The notes: generated by a model from the letters alone, not told the origin. Positions 1 to 12,759 are shown, numbered from the stretch's first letter. The stretch: 64,000 nucleotides of DNA from Bactericera cockerelli (GCA_024516035.1 CM044959.1:29436189-29500188), one strand, 5' to 3'. Numbers and translations are program-made.

Positions 1-236
1 GTTCTCTTTCTGTCACTGAAGTTAAGCAACGTCCAGAGAGGTTAGGTCTTGGATGGGTGACCATTCGAATTCCAACCCTCTTGATGCTGGTTATTTCTGG
101 CCCCACTCAGGTTGGGTGAGGTTAATTTGAGTATCTGGTTTGTGAGTTTCCAGAGAATGGGCGGTTTATAGGTAACACCCCCGTCGTGATAATATGACCA
201 TGCAGTTGAAAGCGATGTTAAACCCACAAAAAAAAT
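1..236 (+). repeat. 5S rRNA-derived SINE, copy A (cut by window start)
   Basis: The first part matches the internal part of 5S rRNA: GAAGTTAAGCAACGTCC, then CTTGGATGGGTGACC. It is followed by a non-5S body (GGCCCCACTCAGGTTGGGTG), the family tail (GCAGTTGAAAGCGATGTTAAA) and an A-run. The same order of blocks recurs at 10896, 25353, 39424 (minus) and 55195. This is the SINE3 type, with a pol III promoter from 5S rRNA. The 5' end lies outside the window. The 101-aa minus-strand frame here is only an antisense reading of the SINE. Confidence 0.85.
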
Positions 237-2605
237 TATGTGAAAATTGAAACTTGAACCACCGATCTCTAGGTAGTGAGTCCACTGTCTTAACTGTTGA
301 ATAACTGAGATATCCTCTTCGCGCCCAATGTTCTCGTAAGAGGACATTTATTTTATAGTCTTAAGTGCCCAAGCTAAAAATTTATACTACCAAGTAGCAT
401 AAAATGTTTGTCCTCGGGCGAGGCCACCGGTCACTTTGTACTACAAAACACAAAATTGGTGTTGGGCGCGAAGAGGTTATAGGTAATAGAAAGTAAAAAT
501 TATACCTACTATGCGGCAAATATCAGTCAGGGCAGTATCTTCCCAGGAAAAAACAATCAAAATCAAAGGGAAAATTCATGAACCTAAAAAGGATTTGGTC
601 AATCTTTTGGCTTAAGAGTAAATATTATTATCTTCACCAAATTAAAAAAGACAACAAAAGAGCCTTCGCTAGGTAACCAAAACACGAGAAAAAGTGCATC
701 AGGCGTCTCCACCAATTATTTATTATAGAGGTGGGAATTTTTTTTCTTCAGAAAACAATAGCATGTTGTAGGTACATTTTACACACAAATCGATAACATG
801 ATGTGAATTAAGTAACTACTTGCAAAAAATATCTTGCATATAACTAGGAAGGATATAAAAAGCATATAAAAAAATATCTTTCATCGTGTACCTAACAACA
901 AATACTTAGTAGGTAATGTTTAGGTAGTTACCTACCTATTTGCCTACATTAAATTTGCTATGCGCCTTGTGCATCTCCCTTACTGCTAACAAACGGAAAT
1001 GCAAGTAGACGCTTATTTAATTCAGCAAAGTCAGAGAATTCCCATGTGGATTAAGATACATTAATCCCCTCTAAGAAATTCTTCTAGCAAGCATGAGTCA
1101 CTTGGTGAGCCAAAGAAGTGATATACAGACCAATTAAGCCCAAGGCAGTGAGTCTACTATTTAGATACATAATATATTATTTATCTAGTAGGTGTACAAT
1201 ATAAATCTTCTAACTAGATGGACGTTAATTGGAGAATTTTGTTGGTTTGCAAATCGAATGGTAGATAAACAAACACAAACACCCCATAATAATAGGAAGA
1301 GATTTAAAACATTAAAACTCCAATGAACAAGAACTTCTTCAGAAAATAATTACTTTTATAAAATAATGCAATTTCAATTCTCAATAATTAGATTAAGTTA
1401 GTTACCATCGTACAATTCAGTTTATGCATGCAGCATAATTGACTGAAGCACCCTATTAAACATAGTAAAGAATCCTACTGGAGTACAAGACAGTATAAAC
1501 AAATAAATAAGGTATGTAATAGACAGCTCGAACCAAGAAACCACCAGACCATCTATTTCTTCTTGCATTCAATTACTCCAAGCGGTCGTTCATCCGGTCA
1601 TTTCGGGTTTGTTTAGATGTTTAGTAAAGTAGGGCAACATATTCACGTGCCCAAGCGGTCCTATAATATCTACATATTATTCATCAAGTAAAAGAAAGTT
1701 TTGTGTGAGAGTTCTACAAACGTATCATTATACCCAATTACCCACATATTGGTGGCTACCAAACATCCGTATGTATAGCGGACCTATATTCACCGGTAAA
1801 TGAGTCACTTAAGTAAATACACTATAGGTAAACACATCACTTGGTACCTGTCAATAATCATTATGTATTTTGACTTCCTTGTTTCCTAGTAAGTAAAATA
1901 CACCAATTTCAGTAAGAAGAGGTGTATTGACACAGATTTACTCGTGTAGGTGAACCTAAGAATTCCATGTTGCTAAATTACTTCAGAGTATATCTAAAGA
2001 CTTCGGATGTAGGTAATTTTAACACAGTAGACATCTGATCTAAGAATTTGGTGCTAAGAAAAAGAGAATATCTTGAAAAGATCTTTTTCCGATCCTCACA
2101 ATACTTTGTGAGTGAAAAGTTTCATTTTAAAGTTTTGAACCCGAGAAGAAATTTTATGACATAAAAAAATCTGGCATTTCAGAAAAACTGGAGAGAAGAA
2201 ACAAACTCATAAATATGTATAAGAATACCTTGGAATTATATCTAACATGTTTATCATTCCTGCATTTCCAAGCAGTAGAGTTTTATGAGAGATTTTCTGA
2301 AGGGAAGTGGTCATCTTGAAACATGATTGAATCACCATCAGGTGATAAATCAATCAAATCACCAAGTGGTCATCAAATTAAGACTGTCTGATGTTTTTTT
2401 GTAAGACCATCACGAGGTGGGCGATTCGTGATGTGTGCGATTTGTGATGTGTCCAAATTTTGTCTCTTGCATTTTGAATTAAGATTGTCACAGATTCTCT
2501 CTTCAGAGAAACGTTTCTTTTAATTTTACCTATTTGACAGTTATCTATTTTATCAAATGGACAAATGTAAAGATAACTGGGATATATTATTTCGAGGTAG
2601 ATACA
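237..2605. other. Intergenic, no gene seen
   Basis: AT-rich sequence with scattered TAGGTA/CTACCTA words. I found no open frame with coding character, no tRNA-like boxes and no clear element ends. Confidence 0.5.
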
Positions 2606-4196
2606 TTTTTTTTTTTTTTTTTTTGCTTCTAAGTTAATAGTGAGGAGACATTTCAGTCTATCTCACTAAAACTATAACTAGTATGTTAAAATTAATTGTT
2701 TAAAAATTTCCGCACAAGATGACACGTTTGCAGGATTACACTTTTCTGGATGGTTCTTTCTACAGAGTGTCGCATATCCAATCGCTTCAAATTTTCTTTA
2801 AAATTGCGTGATGTAACTCCTTCACTTGACATGACAATGGGTATAATTTGGATGTTGTTCAATTTCCATGTTTGTTTCATATCGTATTTCAAGTCCTGGT
2901 ATTTATTAATTTTTTCAACTTCTGTTTTTTCGATGTTGTGTGTCAGTGGAACAGCAATGTCAATCAGGATGGCTTTCTTTTCTTGTTTATTTATATATAT
3001 GATGTCTGGTCTATTGTGCGCAACTGTTCTGTCGGTTAAAATTGTTCTGTCCCAGTAAATTAGATGGTCTCTAGATTCGATTACAGGCTCTGGGGAATAT
3101 TGGTAAAATGGAGGGGGATCAGATATGAGGTCATATTTTTTTGCTAATTCTTGATGGATTACTTTAGCAACTTGATTATGTCTACCCAGATAGACAGAAT
3201 CTGCTAATGCTGGACATCCTCCAATTACATGTTCAATGGTCTCACTGTATTTCTTACATTTTCTGCATCTGTCATCAACATCCAGTTTCATTATATGTTT
3301 CTCGTAGTTTTTAGTTCGAATTACTTTGTCTTGAATTGCATATATAAAACCTTCTGTCTCTGGAAACAAATAGCCTTTAGAGTTGTACTGTGTGGACATT
3401 TTTTTGTCAGTTTGATCTTGGTCTAAAAATTTGGGATATCGTCCGTGCAGCGCTTTTGATCTCCATTGTTGTTTTAGGTTCTCCTTTCCCATGACGTTAT
3501 TAGGAGTGGTATCAGTTTTGAGGCTCAGTGGGGTATACTTTTCATCTACTTCTATGATTTTTACCATCGTTTTGTCTTTAGATTCTTTGATTTTTTTTTC
3601 CAGATTCAATTCAATTTTCATACACATCAGTTTGATATTGATCAAACCTCTGCCGCATTCATCCCGGGGAAGATATAACCGTTCAATACATGAGTTGGGA
3701 TGTAGCATTCTGAATTTTGTCAGCAGAGTCCTTGTCAAAATGTCTAGATTTTCCAAGTCGGTTTCACTCCATTTCACAATTCCAAAAGAGTAGGTCAGAA
3801 CTGGTATCGCATAGGTATTGATAGCGGATATCATGTTTTTACCATTCAGACTTGTATTTAGTAGCTTGGTCACTCTTTTCTGGTATTCTTCTCTGAAATT
3901 ATTTTTTAGTTGACTATGATTTATCTGCTGATTTTCGTGTATTCCCAGGTACTTATATTGATCATTCTCTAGCAAAGGCGGTATTTGTGCAGTCCTGGTT
4001 TCTTCTTCGGTATTTTTGGCAACCTTTCCACGATGTATTTCTATTTTTGCGCATTTGTCTATATTGAATTTCATTTTAACTGAGTTGTTAAACATTTCCG
4101 TTATATTGAGCATTTTGTCAAGATCTTTTTTGTTTTCAGCAAAGAGTTTCATGTCGTCAATGTACAAGAGATGTGAAATTCTAATGAGATCTTTTA
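2606..4196 (-). mobile_element. 5'-truncated non-LTR retrotransposon, restriction-like-endonuclease type (R2/R4-like)
   Basis: The element reads on the minus strand. It opens inside the reverse transcriptase just before the YIDD motif and runs through a zinc knuckle and endonuclease to a stop at 2692. After a short 3' UTR it ends in a poly(A) tail, seen as a T-run at about 2606-2624. The start in mid-domain and the tail are the normal outcome of incomplete target-primed reverse transcription. I could not identify a convincing target duplication. A short TTA repeat lies next to the 5' breakpoint. Confidence 0.85.
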
Positions 4197-4197
4197 A
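2692..4197 (-). CDS. C-terminal part of LINE polyprotein: reverse transcriptase end, CCHC knuckle, endonuclease
   Basis: The partial ORF is open from the truncation to the stop codon. Counting from the TTG at 4165-4167 as residue 1, it shows: the reverse transcriptase catalytic YIDD at 2-5, with the expected ISHLL just upstream; a thumb-like region with SFGIVKW (127-133) and LYLPRDECGRGL (164-175); a CCHC knuckle at C301, C304, H313, C318; then RPD (386-388), IDIAVP (402-407) and KYQDL (422-426). The last three fit the PD-(D/E)XK endonuclease found C-terminal to reverse transcriptase in the R2, R4 and Dong groups. There are no internal stops, so the insertion is fairly young, but the N-terminus and most of the polymerase are missing, so it cannot move by itself. 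The exact clade (R4/Dong or another) is not decided here. Confidence 0.85.
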   Translation of the reverse strand, partial: LKDLIRISHLLYIDDMKLFAENKKDLDKMLNITEMFNNSVKMKFNIDKCAKIEIHRGKVAKNTEEETRTAQIPPLLENDQYKYLGIHENQQINHSQLKNNFREEYQKRVTKLLNTSLNGKNMISAINTYAIPVLTYSFGIVKWSETDLENLDILTRTLLTKFRMLHPNSCIERLYLPRDECGRGLINIKLMCMKIELNLEKKIKESKDKTMVKIIEVDEKYTPLSLKTDTTPNNVMGKENLKQQWRSKALHGRYPKFLDQDQTDKKMSTQYNSKGYLFPETEGFIYAIQDKVIRTKNYEKHIMKLDVDDRCRKCKKYSETIEHVIGGCPALADSVYLGRHNQVAKVIHQELAKKYDLISDPPPFYQYSPEPVIESRDHLIYWDRTILTDRTVAHNRPDIIYINKQEKKAILIDIAVPLTHNIEKTEVEKINKYQDLKYDMKQTWKLNNIQIIPIVMSSEGVTSRNFKENLKRLDMRHSVERTIQKSVILQTCHLVRKFLNN

Positions 4198-5447
4198 TAT
4201 TATTATTATTAGACTGACTATTTGTACTGGAGATTTTCATACTGTCATAATTATTATTTACATAATATGTTCATGAAATTTATAAATAAAACAAAGCTTT
4301 CATCATGAAAACGGGCGAAAAGCAAGAAAACTGCATAAAACTCCTTCACAATTTACTTTCAGTGTGTCTGAGATTGCTATAGCCTTGGACTCGTCAACAG
4401 TACCATCAAATAATTATGAACATAATTATACAGCCTGTAACTCGTACGCAATGAGGAAGTCATATGAAATGAAAATCTTGATGGTACAAATTGCGTTGCC
4501 TACATAACTTATTAGACCTGCCGGTACAGTTGTTCTTACCCGGATAACACCTACTGCTAGAAAACTAGCCATCATCATTCACATGTCTGGCTGGGCATTG
4601 CTCACCTGGTAGTGACTCAAGGGCAGGGTGAATATACCAATATTCTTCATGAAACACTTATATAAATTTACTTTCATTAGTAATACTCTCGAACAATATT
4701 CAACAGAATTTATTAAAATACCTCAATGAAATAATTGTTTGCACTTCTTTTGCAGAAGGAAGCGTAGAAGAAATAGAAAATTAAAACCACATGAATGATG
4801 TAAAATAATATTGTTGTAAAACACCCAAGGAGATAAGTGTTGGGTGTTTTTTTTTTTTTTTTAACCTGTATTCGAAAAAAACACTCACGTGTTCTTTAAT
4901 TAATAAAAACACCAATATTTTATTTCCAAATTGCTTGAAACACCAGTGTTTTTTTCTATTTTGAACACTCGTGTTTTTTATAGGAACATTCACTTTTTTT
5001 AAAGAGGGGAAAAATTATAAAAAAGAGATTGAAATTTATCAGAACCATTTCTCACTATGTACTTATCTGTGAGCCTTTGGCATTGGTTCGATCTATGCAG
5101 TAAGGTAGTCTGGAATTTCCTCCGTCAGTCAACTGGGCGAGAGACGACAACCTCCGCGTGTGATTACGTTGCTATAGCAACAACAACATCATAAATATTC
5201 ATCATCAATGACCTCTGGATGACAAACAAAGGTCGGAAGACATTATTTATGTTGTCTTCAAACCTACGGATGACCAGCTCTGGCGATAGAAACTATAAAG
5301 TCCTGATTCAGGGACATCCTGCTAGTCACACAACTCAAAATCGTAGGAATTACTGGCAAGCTTCAAACTGTGTCAAAGAAAATTAACAATATTCATTGAA
5401 CGGTTTCAAATTGATTCTATCAGAAGGTTAATTCCGGATAACCTTTT
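4198..5447. other. Intergenic; includes short repeated GTGTTTT/AACAC block at about 4825-5000
   Basis: No gene is seen. At about 4825-5000 short words built on AACACTCGTGTTTT and AACACC recur about six times in both orientations beside long T-runs. That resembles the subterminal repeats of a DNA transposon, but I found no matching second end. From 5040 to 5447 the sequence is unremarkable. Confidence 0.4.
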
Positions 5448-5659
5448 AGATCCGGATGCCTTCTTTCTTAACGAGGCACCAGATTAATGATCTGCTGTTC
5501 AGGGCGACGCATCTTCTCTCATGGTTCAAGGTCGGATGGTACATTGGCAAGGACGTCCTCATTTCTACCTTGGGTTTGGACGACATGTTGCGCCCCCCGC
5601 CGGAGAGAGAGTTGGCGTTGAAAAGTTTATGGGACTACAGGGTGTTCCACAGAGAGTAA
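5448..5659 (+). CDS. Candidate small coding exon or gene, unidentified
   Basis: A 67-codon frame from ATG 5456 to TAA 5657-5659, clearly richer in G+C than its surroundings and using CTG, GTC, GGC and TGG codons. A plausible splice acceptor (CCTTTTAG) precedes it at 5440-5447; an in-frame TAG within that acceptor blocks further upstream extension, so it is either a terminal exon or a short complete gene. A possible AATAAA lies about 30 bp after the stop. The product would be basic and aromatic-rich (WFKVGWYIGKD; PPPERELALKSLWDYR), with a mildly hydrophobic middle. I do not recognise the family. It could be a last exon of a small mitochondrial-type protein, a retrocopy or chance. Confidence 0.3.
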
Positions 5660-8600
5660 AACGATTTTACCAACCGTGACTGTTAATAGAATAAAACCAT
5701 TGTAGAAACCAAAACATAATTCAGGCAGTGCCTAACGACACAAGTACCTACCTATACTTTACCAATCGATCCAGTAATGCACTGAATGCACATTGTGTAC
5801 TCTGCCTTGATGTAGGTACTCGAGTAATATTTGTTTTACATTTTGTTTCCTGGGCTCTGAGCTCTGAACAACAATGCTCAGGTGCTTAGAATCTTCTTAT
5901 TTGACTAGATGTTTAGTGTGATGAAAATTTTATTTTACCAAATATCTATGGTATATTCGATATTCCTACCTCAACATCGAAGTCTGTTTGCCACTTCACT
6001 TGGAGAATAACTAAGTAGATACTTAGTGAAAGAGATAACATTCAGATGAAGGTCACCTATTTATATTCAAAGCTCTAACCTATCAGCAAAGCTTTGAGAT
6101 GAATGGCACCAATACAAACTTCCGGACACATAAATCTTAAGTATTCAATCTGTGTTCAAATTAGCAGTAATGCCAGTAATAAGTAGGTATACAAAAACTG
6201 TAGACCTGATTAATGATCATTGAAGAAATATTGAAATTTTGTGGACTTTTTCCGACAAGACTTCGAGCAAAACCTAAATAATCATGTTTCTTCTGAATGA
6301 TTTTTTTAAGGAAAAAATAATTCAGATTAATGTATAGGTTGATTTAGGGACCATTCCATCCATTACTTCTCAATGCTCTTAAATGTATAAAAAAAATCAT
6401 GTTTCTTCGTTTGTCCTTTACGAATTCTTCAATCTGCATTAACCTGATTGCGATACGATATTTTTTATCACGTCATCACATAAATGTATCCGGTCTTGAA
6501 AAATAAACAAAATTTACAGCCATACCTTTAGTCTGTATCCATGCGGGTTCTTTGGAAATTTATCGTGTAATAAATAATTACCTAAATCCATTATATTCAT
6601 CTTAGGTACTATGAAGATGATAAATTATATTTATTAATATTCAAATCTTGTACATCAATTGCAGAGTTGTTATTTTTATACAAATTACAAACTTACAAAG
6701 TAATTTTTAATATAAGTACCACTTGACGCCCAGTGGGAATACGAACTTGCATCGCATAGAAAAATAACTCACATTTTTCAACGTCTGTCATTTTCATAGT
6801 ACTAATGATTTCAAATTTTCTATCCGTCTTGTGGTGATATAATAAATCTAAAACTGGAGGCAGTTGGCACTTCTTCACGAGATGTCCATGGCTATAGCTA
6901 TGGAGTTGGACGGACTGACTGGCTCTAACCTCTAGAATCTAGATTCTTAGAACTACTATTATTACAAGCTTTTCTTCTTCAAGGTCAAAGCATAGGTGCT
7001 ACATAACAAACCTCTCATTACTGAACTAACAAGCATGTTTTTCCCTCTTGATTTGAATTTATGTATAAACATATTCGTAGTTCAAAGAAGTACGTAGGTA
7101 CCTTATGTTGTTACTGCAAGCATTCCAATTTCCATTACCAAGTCACGTAGAAAAATATGGTGAAACCCAGTAATTTGAATCTTGCTATAATTCATAATCT
7201 TGGACTCAAATATTCAAGTTAACTTGAAATAATGTCCATATTCAAGTTAACTGGTTTATGACACCAGAACCTCACTTGACCAATTTCTTGATTTTCATTT
7301 CATTTTCCACGAAACTATAAACCCAAGGAGACGCTACTCAGCAGGTAGCTAGCCATTTCTTCTATAGATATGGTCGTGGCTTAAGACGCAACTAATGCTC
7401 GATGTAAGGGCAAATGTCTGGCAAGATTCCGATAAAAATAATATAATTTTATTATTTATTATCAGGAAAGTAAAAAAGTTCTTTGGAGAAAAACTTTGAT
7501 CTTGAGAAAATTCTTCTAGAATATGTAGACAGTAAAGTATTTCAGAGTAGCTGGTTTGTGAGCATGCAGTTGAAAGCGCCGTTAAAACGAATTAAAAAAG
7601 AAAAAAGTATTTCCTTTGATGTAATTGTTCCGAACTTGACCAACTCTAAAAAGCCAAGTGCCTATAATAAATATTGACTTGGTATTATTATTTCTCAACT
7701 AATTCTCAACTTATCACAATGCCTTAATTACAGTAAAGGGTTAGGTCCCACGTATCATTCCAAACTTAAAATTATAGGTATAATGTAGATTAACTAGGTT
7801 TTCTAATTCATTTTCCTCGACACATCTATCATAATATACCAAGGTAAAGACTAGCAGCTAGAATCTCGATTTAAATATAATGGATTTATAATTGGAAATA
7901 AGTCTGGACCTATTTGTATAGTTAGTAATTTGCCCAATTAGACTGGACAGAAATAGTCATGGGTCAGAATCAGTGAGTAGATCATGGTCTCAATGACTGG
8001 AACAACTCATGCATTGACGAGCTCATTGGAAGGGGTCATGGATAATGAGTTATATTGGATCTTCCTTGGTAGGTATTGTATTGTAAGTCCTGATGAGTCT
8101 ATGAGTCATTCTTTTGATAGGTTCTTATGAGTAATTTTGTCTTTCCGATATCACTGCCAAAATAACAGGGTCTTTTCTGAATATATAGCAACTCGTTATT
8201 GTATTGTAATTTTAGAAGTTTTTGTTGTGTATAAAACTGATGAAAATATTCATTTGATTTATTTTTCTTTAGTGGGTGATATCAATGGACTTTGAAGATC
8301 CAAGTTTTCTTGGTTTGCTCTTCAAACTCCGAAAAGGTGGTTCATAAACTGATCTTTCTTCATACTAAGGCCATCAATATCATTGGAACAACTTTTATTT
8401 CAAAAACGATTTTTATTTATGTTTTAGGTAGGACTATTATTTTAATAATATTGTTCTTGTGTAATGTGAAACATTTACTAAAAAATCCTGCGTGTTATAA
8501 AGAGTTGACCCATACCTACTAAACACAATTAGATATATTTTTTATTGCTTTGTCCTTAACAGTACATTTTTAACTGTTGAAATAATTATTTTATGTAGAT

Positions 8601-9740
8601 ATTTAAGTACCTATATCAAAGTTCATCATTTAACTAAACTTTTTTGGCTAATGAATTGGCTATTTGTTCAAAAATTAATCTGGTTGAATTGATCAACCGT
8701 TTCTTCGATCTCTTCGCATACCAATGAGGTAACAGTGTTAATATGTTGAAACTTAGCGCACACTCTTGCCATAACTGTCATGCTGAGCTAGAGGATTTGT
8801 AGCACTCAGACTATCACTAGAAACGTATCCTACACCCAAGGCACTACAGATTACTAGCATTAACACGTTAGACATTCCTTGCTCGAACCCTACTGGTTTA
8901 TTACTGGTGAAAGCTCAGGACTCAGGATTAGAGTACTATGGAATGCCACAGTGTAAAGCTATTATTGGTTTTTAGAGGGAGATAGAGAAGAGAGAGTACT
9001 CAAGGCAATTAGTTAGAGAGGTGCTCAGGAACGTGAACATTTATTTTCTGGTATAGCATAAGGTACATTACTCACACCTGAGTGCATATTTATGTAGCTA
9101 GGTATCTAATCTAACGTATGTGGTATAGTAAAATTGTAAAGTCAATGAACCACTGTGGATAAGGTGAAACTCCTCATTATAAGAAGTCTGCAAATTCAGT
9201 CGGTTTCTTTTTTGATTGGACAGGTAGATACATGTTGTTGCTCGAGTATGAAACACATATACATTTTACATAAATCCTGGCCGCAACCTTGATGGTGGCC
9301 CCACCCTACATGACCCCATCTACAATAATTTTGGCCGGAAATCTTTAATAGACTTATATTACCAACAACAAACGAACAAATCGTGGTAAGTCGTATTTAT
9401 ATGAATCCAAATTTAGATAATTTTTATTGACGTACAATGTTTTTTTTTACCTCCCATATTATGTGTCACCAAAAGATAAGGTATCGAAATAGCCACGTAA
9501 AGATCATCTTTTAATATCATGACCGAACCTCCTTGACCTGATGATTTGTGTTTTCTCTTTTACTGTAGTAGGTACAATATAATTATAATCCATACTTATT
9601 CCATAGTATCTAGAGGAGAGTTCATTAGTTGGGCTACTCCTCTACTTAATTACATTCCATCGATTAGTCTTCAGTTCAAAAAAATGTTGGAATCCCATTA
9701 CAATTTGCCGGAAAATATAAAAAATATAATTTAGTACCTA
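5660..9740. other. Intergenic, no gene seen; 5S-SINE scrap at 7545-7610
   Basis: Mostly AT-rich and without coding features. At 7545-7610 a deleted 5S-SINE fragment joins AGTAGCTGGTTTGTGAG directly to CATGCAGTTGAAAGCG and ends in A-rich sequence. It explains part of the 64-codon frame there. Nothing else is recognisable. Confidence 0.5.
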
Positions 9741-10085
9741 GCGCGCGATTAGCTCAGTGGTTAAACACTCGCTTGCCATGCGGAAGGTCCTGCCTGGGTT
9801 CGATCCCCGTGCCGACAAAAAATAGTATTCTTAATTTAGTTACAATTGTTTGTAAGGGATACCTCTCGGTGCGCTCGTGTTGACCCACCACCTAATTGGG
9901 AAGTATTGTGTCACTTCTCGCCCATCAGAGGGGCGACATACTACGGGATGGACAGGCTACAACACAGACCAAATCCAACACAGACGCTTAGAAAAGCGTC
10001 TACACTGTTTACAATAGCTCCTACTTCATGGCTACGAAATAAAAAAGGCTGTAAAACACTCATAAAAAATAAAATAAAAATATAT
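9741..10085 (+). repeat. tRNA-Gly-like SINE, complete copy
   Basis: The head is tRNA-like: A box in ATTAGCTCAGTGGTTAAAC, an anticodon region GCTTGCCATGCGG like tRNA-Gly(GCC), and B box GGGTTCGATCC. A body of about 230 bp follows (CGCCCATCAGAGGGGCGACA and so on), ending in an A-rich AAAATAAAAT tail. The acceptor arms do not pair, so it is not a working tRNA. The same family flanks the 2.7-kb transposon at 49334-52051. The 98-aa frame here is not a gene. Confidence 0.8.
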
Positions 10086-10845
10086 AATGTACCTATTAGT
10101 AGAATCCCTTTATTAATATCATTGATAACGTTTCAAGATTAGTATTGTACTTACTAAGGAGCAAGGTAGGTCTCCAGCCCACCAAGTCAAAAGTGTTTGA
10201 CCGTAAACACTACTTTGGCGCTAACAATTCACATTAGAAATCCAACTTCACACTAAAAATAGTTATTTTTTTCTAAAGATTCAATTCGAAATCAATTAGA
10301 AGAGAATTGATGACTATAAATACCCTAGAAACAACCCATGGGTTTTCAGTTATTAGGAGACCCCCTGCTAGCGCCCCTGACTTGGGATAGGTTTAAGCAC
10401 TGGTAATTTATAGCCACTTCAAGTAACCCTGGTAGCAGGAAAGCTATAAAAACCCAGACTTGATGGTCATACACTATACCTACGCGGACAAAATGAAAAT
10501 ATGCAAGAGAGGATCTGGGCGTCATTGCTGAATCCGGCGAGCGGCGGCTTCATTAGGTATAATAAATTTGAACAGCTTTGATCACGAGACAGTGGGTGCT
10601 GCTATCCTGCTGATAGTCCACTCCTCGCTGGGATACATGTCCGGGGGAAGGGCTAACCGGGGAGTAGACACAATCGGGAAATTAATGACCGGCGCTATCA
10701 CACCGAGCTTCTTATTAGTATTTTTAAACAAATTTTATAGATGTTTATTTTAGAAACACCGTGCATAAACATGAACAACACTGTTCAACTTTAAAATATT
10801 CCACTGAAAATTTTACTGAATTTACCCATATTTTACTACATCAGT
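10086..10845. other. Intergenic, unassigned
   Basis: The interval 10480-10700 is less AT-rich than average and carries a 61-codon plus-strand frame. It lacks a recognisable motif, splice signals of quality or homology I can name. I make no gene call. Confidence 0.35.
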
Positions 10846-11160
10846 TCCAACTGTTCACTGAAGCTAAGCAACGCCCAACAAGTAAATAAGTTGAAGCCAG
10901 CGTCGATGGCGCGTTGAATGCACCGATTCTCGTAGGAGCACCGAAGTTTAGCAACGTCCAGCGAGGTAAAGACTCCGTGATGCTGGCATTCCGGCCCAAC
11001 CCAGACTGGGTGAGGTCAATGTGGGTAGCAGGTTTGTGAGTTTCCTGCAAATGGAGGGTAACACCCCCGTCGTGCTATGACCATGCAGTTGAAAGCGACG
11101 TTAAACCTAAATTGAAAAAATAAAATAACTTGGATAGGTGCCCACCATACCATAGCTCGG
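10846..11160 (+). repeat. 5S-derived SINE (10896-11120) nested in an older 5S-like fragment
   Basis: The younger copy begins with the full 5S-like 5' end GCCAGCGTCGATGGCGCG at 10896, has the family body and tail (GCAGTTGAAAGCGACGTTAA) and ends A-rich. It is flanked by an imperfect duplication, AAATAAGTTGAA against AAATAACTTGGA. Outside it, 10848-10880 (CTGTTCACTGAAGCTAAGCA) and 11130-11150 (CTTGGATAGGTGCCC) read as the two halves of another 5S-like sequence, so one copy has landed in an older one. Confidence 0.75.
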
Positions 11161-12759
11161 ATCCATTCGTTGTCACATGTTCCTGTTGACTATTATAGCT
11201 GTCCTGAACCTAGCCAGCGTGGTATGAACTGAGAAGTTGAAAGGGAAGCCAAACTCCAGAAGCAATGAAGGAAAAAGACAATTTTCTATCAAGTATTTCT
11301 AATGCTGGGTTCAGAAAAAAGCCATATCTCAGGAATTTTAGGAAGTGTGTGCAAGCACGTATCGTATATTACTTACTGCTCACAGATTAGCTGTTAATCC
11401 ACTGAGCTGCTCTCTGAATCATCGAGTTGAGATATCTTATATCTGAACAGTTCCACACTCCACAGGACTCCTATCGGTGAACTACCAGCTGTTTATCATG
11501 GAGTATTTATGAAAACAGGATGATACGAGAATACTTACTTGTACATTGAATGATAGATAAAATTAATAAATGTGCCACTGTATTAATATTATCTGGATCG
11601 CGAGCATTCTATTAGCAGGATAGCTCTTGTTGTGTGAAGGAAGGAAAAGATAAGAAAAGATGTTGTGGTGTCACAGAAAATGAGAATTTATGTTTCCCTT
11701 GCATCCCGCATTGTTATGCATAGAAACTTAACACAACAAGAGAACTTACTGATTACTGATTAGATACTGATACATATAAGCCTTATCGTGAAACAACATC
11801 TATTAGGTTAAGACATTGTCTTAAGTGTCTACTTGCCAATATTTTCCCTATTTTAGTTTTTTCTATCGTAAAAAATCTTATTTGCCCTAAGTAAAGGGGC
11901 GGGATCGAGCTAACAGTCTAACGGACTCAACCAGATAATTACGTACAACTCGGTTTGGTATGTTAAAGGCATACTAACATCAATCGAGGACATATCTACA
12001 ATCAACACATCTTATGAAGTTCTCTCAGAAATACAGTTAGATTAACCTGGAAGAAATTCTTCAAGTTTAGACGTATTTACTTACAATAAAAAAAAAAATG
12101 TGCATTTGACCGTTCAGGATTACATAGTTAGTTCTTCTCGGTCTGACAATCAGGTTTTGTGTAGGGACACAAAGTCAGAGGAATTTGAGCCGATAGTATT
12201 ACCGCAATGTGTGTACTTGTGACCACTATACGCTTCGTTATTTTATACGGTCTAAGTGTGTTTATATACCGTAAGAAATACCTACATCTAATTACATAAC
12301 AGTGAAGATACCTATGTACGTATTCCACACAAAACCTCAGGGATAGTATTATTTTCATCAGTACCCCTATGAAAGTTGTTCAAGTGTGACTAAATCTGGG
12401 AATATTGAGCATTTTCTTTGAGGATTCTTATTACGACATTTTAAAGTCGCAGGTCTTATCCATGAAATAGCTATGTAAATAAAACTCTAACATACTTTCT
12501 AAAGCCCGAAGGGTAATACATTCCCTACCATAACACGAGTAGGTGAAGGTAACTTTGCGCTGGTACACACGATAATTGCACATCCTCCTGTTCCCACACC
12601 GTGCTAAGTGGTAAATGTGACACTGACCAAACAATTTGACGGAAGTTATACTTCCGATTTTATTTATTCTATTCTGACTTCTGCCTATTGTACGTTTCAT
12701 AATGATCATATTATTATTAAATGTAGGTAAAATCTATATGAACCGACGTTGTTTTAACT
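11161..12759. other. Intergenic, no gene seen
   Basis: No coding, RNA or repeat feature that I can support. Confidence 0.45.

Noticed and set aside
1..236. Functional 5S rRNA gene
   Set aside because: The 5S part is diverged and joined to a SINE body and A tail; the same composite recurs at several sites with target duplications.
42..347. 101-aa minus-strand protein
   Set aside because: It is antisense to the 5S-derived SINE.
9741..9815. Functional tRNA-Gly gene
   Set aside because: The loop resembles GCC, but the acceptor arms do not pair and a SINE body follows directly.
10568..10753. 61-aa plus-strand gene
   Set aside because: Short, no motif, and next to repeat sequence.
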